A DNA stretch of 5,880 bases, from assembly GCA_031259225.1 (NCBI GenBank), contig JAIRLT010000107.1, positions 1 through 5,880 on the forward strand, written 5' to 3'. This DNA comes from Prevotellaceae bacterium (lineage in GTDB: Bacteria > Bacteroidota > Bacteroidia > Bacteroidales > UBA932). Of the stretch, positions 5,404 through 5,880 are shown one piece after another. The notes beneath the pieces are model-generated. The model was not told the origin of the DNA, ran no database searches, and saw nothing but the letters and a program-made list of their open reading frames with translations. A program made the translations under genes and the position numbers. The first letter of the stretch is position 1. Each line of letters begins with the position of its first letter.

Positions 5404-5880
5404 ATGTCTTTCCTTTCATTACTTTTATTAGCTTCAGGCTTATGTTTCGACACGTTTGCCATATCGTTATCCGGCGGGGTAAGTGTGAAATACACGGCGG
5501 GAGGCAGGATAAAAATTGCCGCAGTGCTGGCATCCGCGCAGACCCTCATGCTCGTTGCAGGCTGGTTGCTGGGCATGCCGATAAGCGCCCGTATCGCGGC
5601 ATTCGACCATTGGATAGCTTTTGCACTGCTGGCATTCATCGGCGGAAAAATGATTTTGGAAAGTTTTGAAAAAGAAACAACGCACTCAACCAACTTACAA
5701 AACAGGCGCGTATTGCTTATTGTGGCACTGGCTACCAGCATTGACGCCATGGCGGTAGGCGTGAGTTTGGCGTTAGTCCGGTTGCCGCTGTCCGGCTTGG
5801 TAACGGAAAGCGCGCTGGTCTTTTTGATTACTGCAGCTGTGGCGCTTGCCGGGCTGAAGGGCGGCAACTATATAGGCAAG
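5404..5880 (+). CDS. mntP: Manganese efflux pump MntP, 5' part (runs off window)
   Basis: The frame is open from ATG 5404 to the window edge, giving 159 residues; the family is usually about 185-190, so roughly 30 C-terminal residues are missing. It is a polytopic inner-membrane protein with hydrophobic segments near residues 1-22, 36-58, 70-86, 102-124 and 132-150. The two halves each carry the family motif: FDTFAISLSGG with D16 in the first membrane segment and ATSIDAMAVGVSLA with D114 in the fourth. These acidic membrane residues are the ones associated with Mn2+ transport in MntP, and their repetition reflects the internal duplication of the family. MntP exports Mn2+ and protects cells from manganese excess. 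The start at 5404 puts D16 at the standard position. Its presence downstream of recN is not the order I recall from Bacteroides. Confidence 0.93.
   Translation, partial: MSFLSLLLLASGLCFDTFAISLSGGVSVKYTAGGRIKIAAVLASAQTLMLVAGWLLGMPISARIAAFDHWIAFALLAFIGGKMILESFEKETTHSTNLQNRRVLLIVALATSIDAMAVGVSLALVRLPLSGLVTESALVFLITAAVALAGLKGGNYIGK

Noticed and set aside
5388..5867. 159-codon reverse-strand open frame opposite mntP
   Set aside because: It lies wholly antisense to a gene with clear MntP motifs; its translation is Ser/Ala/Thr-rich without a recognisable domain, as expected for a shadow frame.

Overview
The window reads as a compact, one-strand housekeeping gene cluster from a member of the Bacteroidota, most likely a Bacteroidales-type bacterium. 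Three things point there: the protein families (a Bacteroidota-type omega subunit, a DUF4835/PorD protein tied to type IX secretion, a BamD close in sequence to Bacteroides BamD), the order bamD-rpoZ-coaBC-porD-recN, and the absence of a Shine-Dalgarno sequence before any of the six visible start codons. I see no mobile element, CRISPR array, tRNA or rRNA.

Layout, all on the + strand: the 3' end of trxB (thioredoxin reductase, 3-119); bamD (outer-membrane assembly lipoprotein, 121-987); rpoZ (RNA polymerase omega, 989-1312); coaBC (bifunctional coenzyme A enzyme, 1390-2595); porD (DUF4835, 2695-3606); recN (DNA repair ATPase, 3652-5322); and the 5' part of mntP (manganese exporter, 5404 to the window edge). 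The first three genes are packed with 1-nt gaps at identical TAATATG junctions. The later genes are separated by spacers of 77, 99, 45 and 81 bp. No gene-free stretch exceeds 100 bp. With no convincing internal terminator or promoter, the block may be one transcription unit, but that is inference. The genes serve different core functions (redox, envelope assembly, transcription, CoA synthesis, secretion, repair, metal balance) rather than one pathway.

The most unusual structure is in the spacers. Each of the four holds a different G-poor short tandem repeat (period 8 in the first, period 7 in the other three) that runs up to, or within about 10 nt of, the next start codon. The unit sequence differs each time while period, composition and position are kept. 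A second motif, GGCTRACGCC, recurs upstream of these arrays in the first two spacers.

Within genes, coaBC stands out twice. Its decarboxylase half carries Asp and Ser where the E. coli enzyme has the catalytic Asn125 and Cys158. Its interdomain linker is encoded by a run of ten A, and both alternative frames stop within a few codons of that run, so slippage there would release a free CoaC domain.
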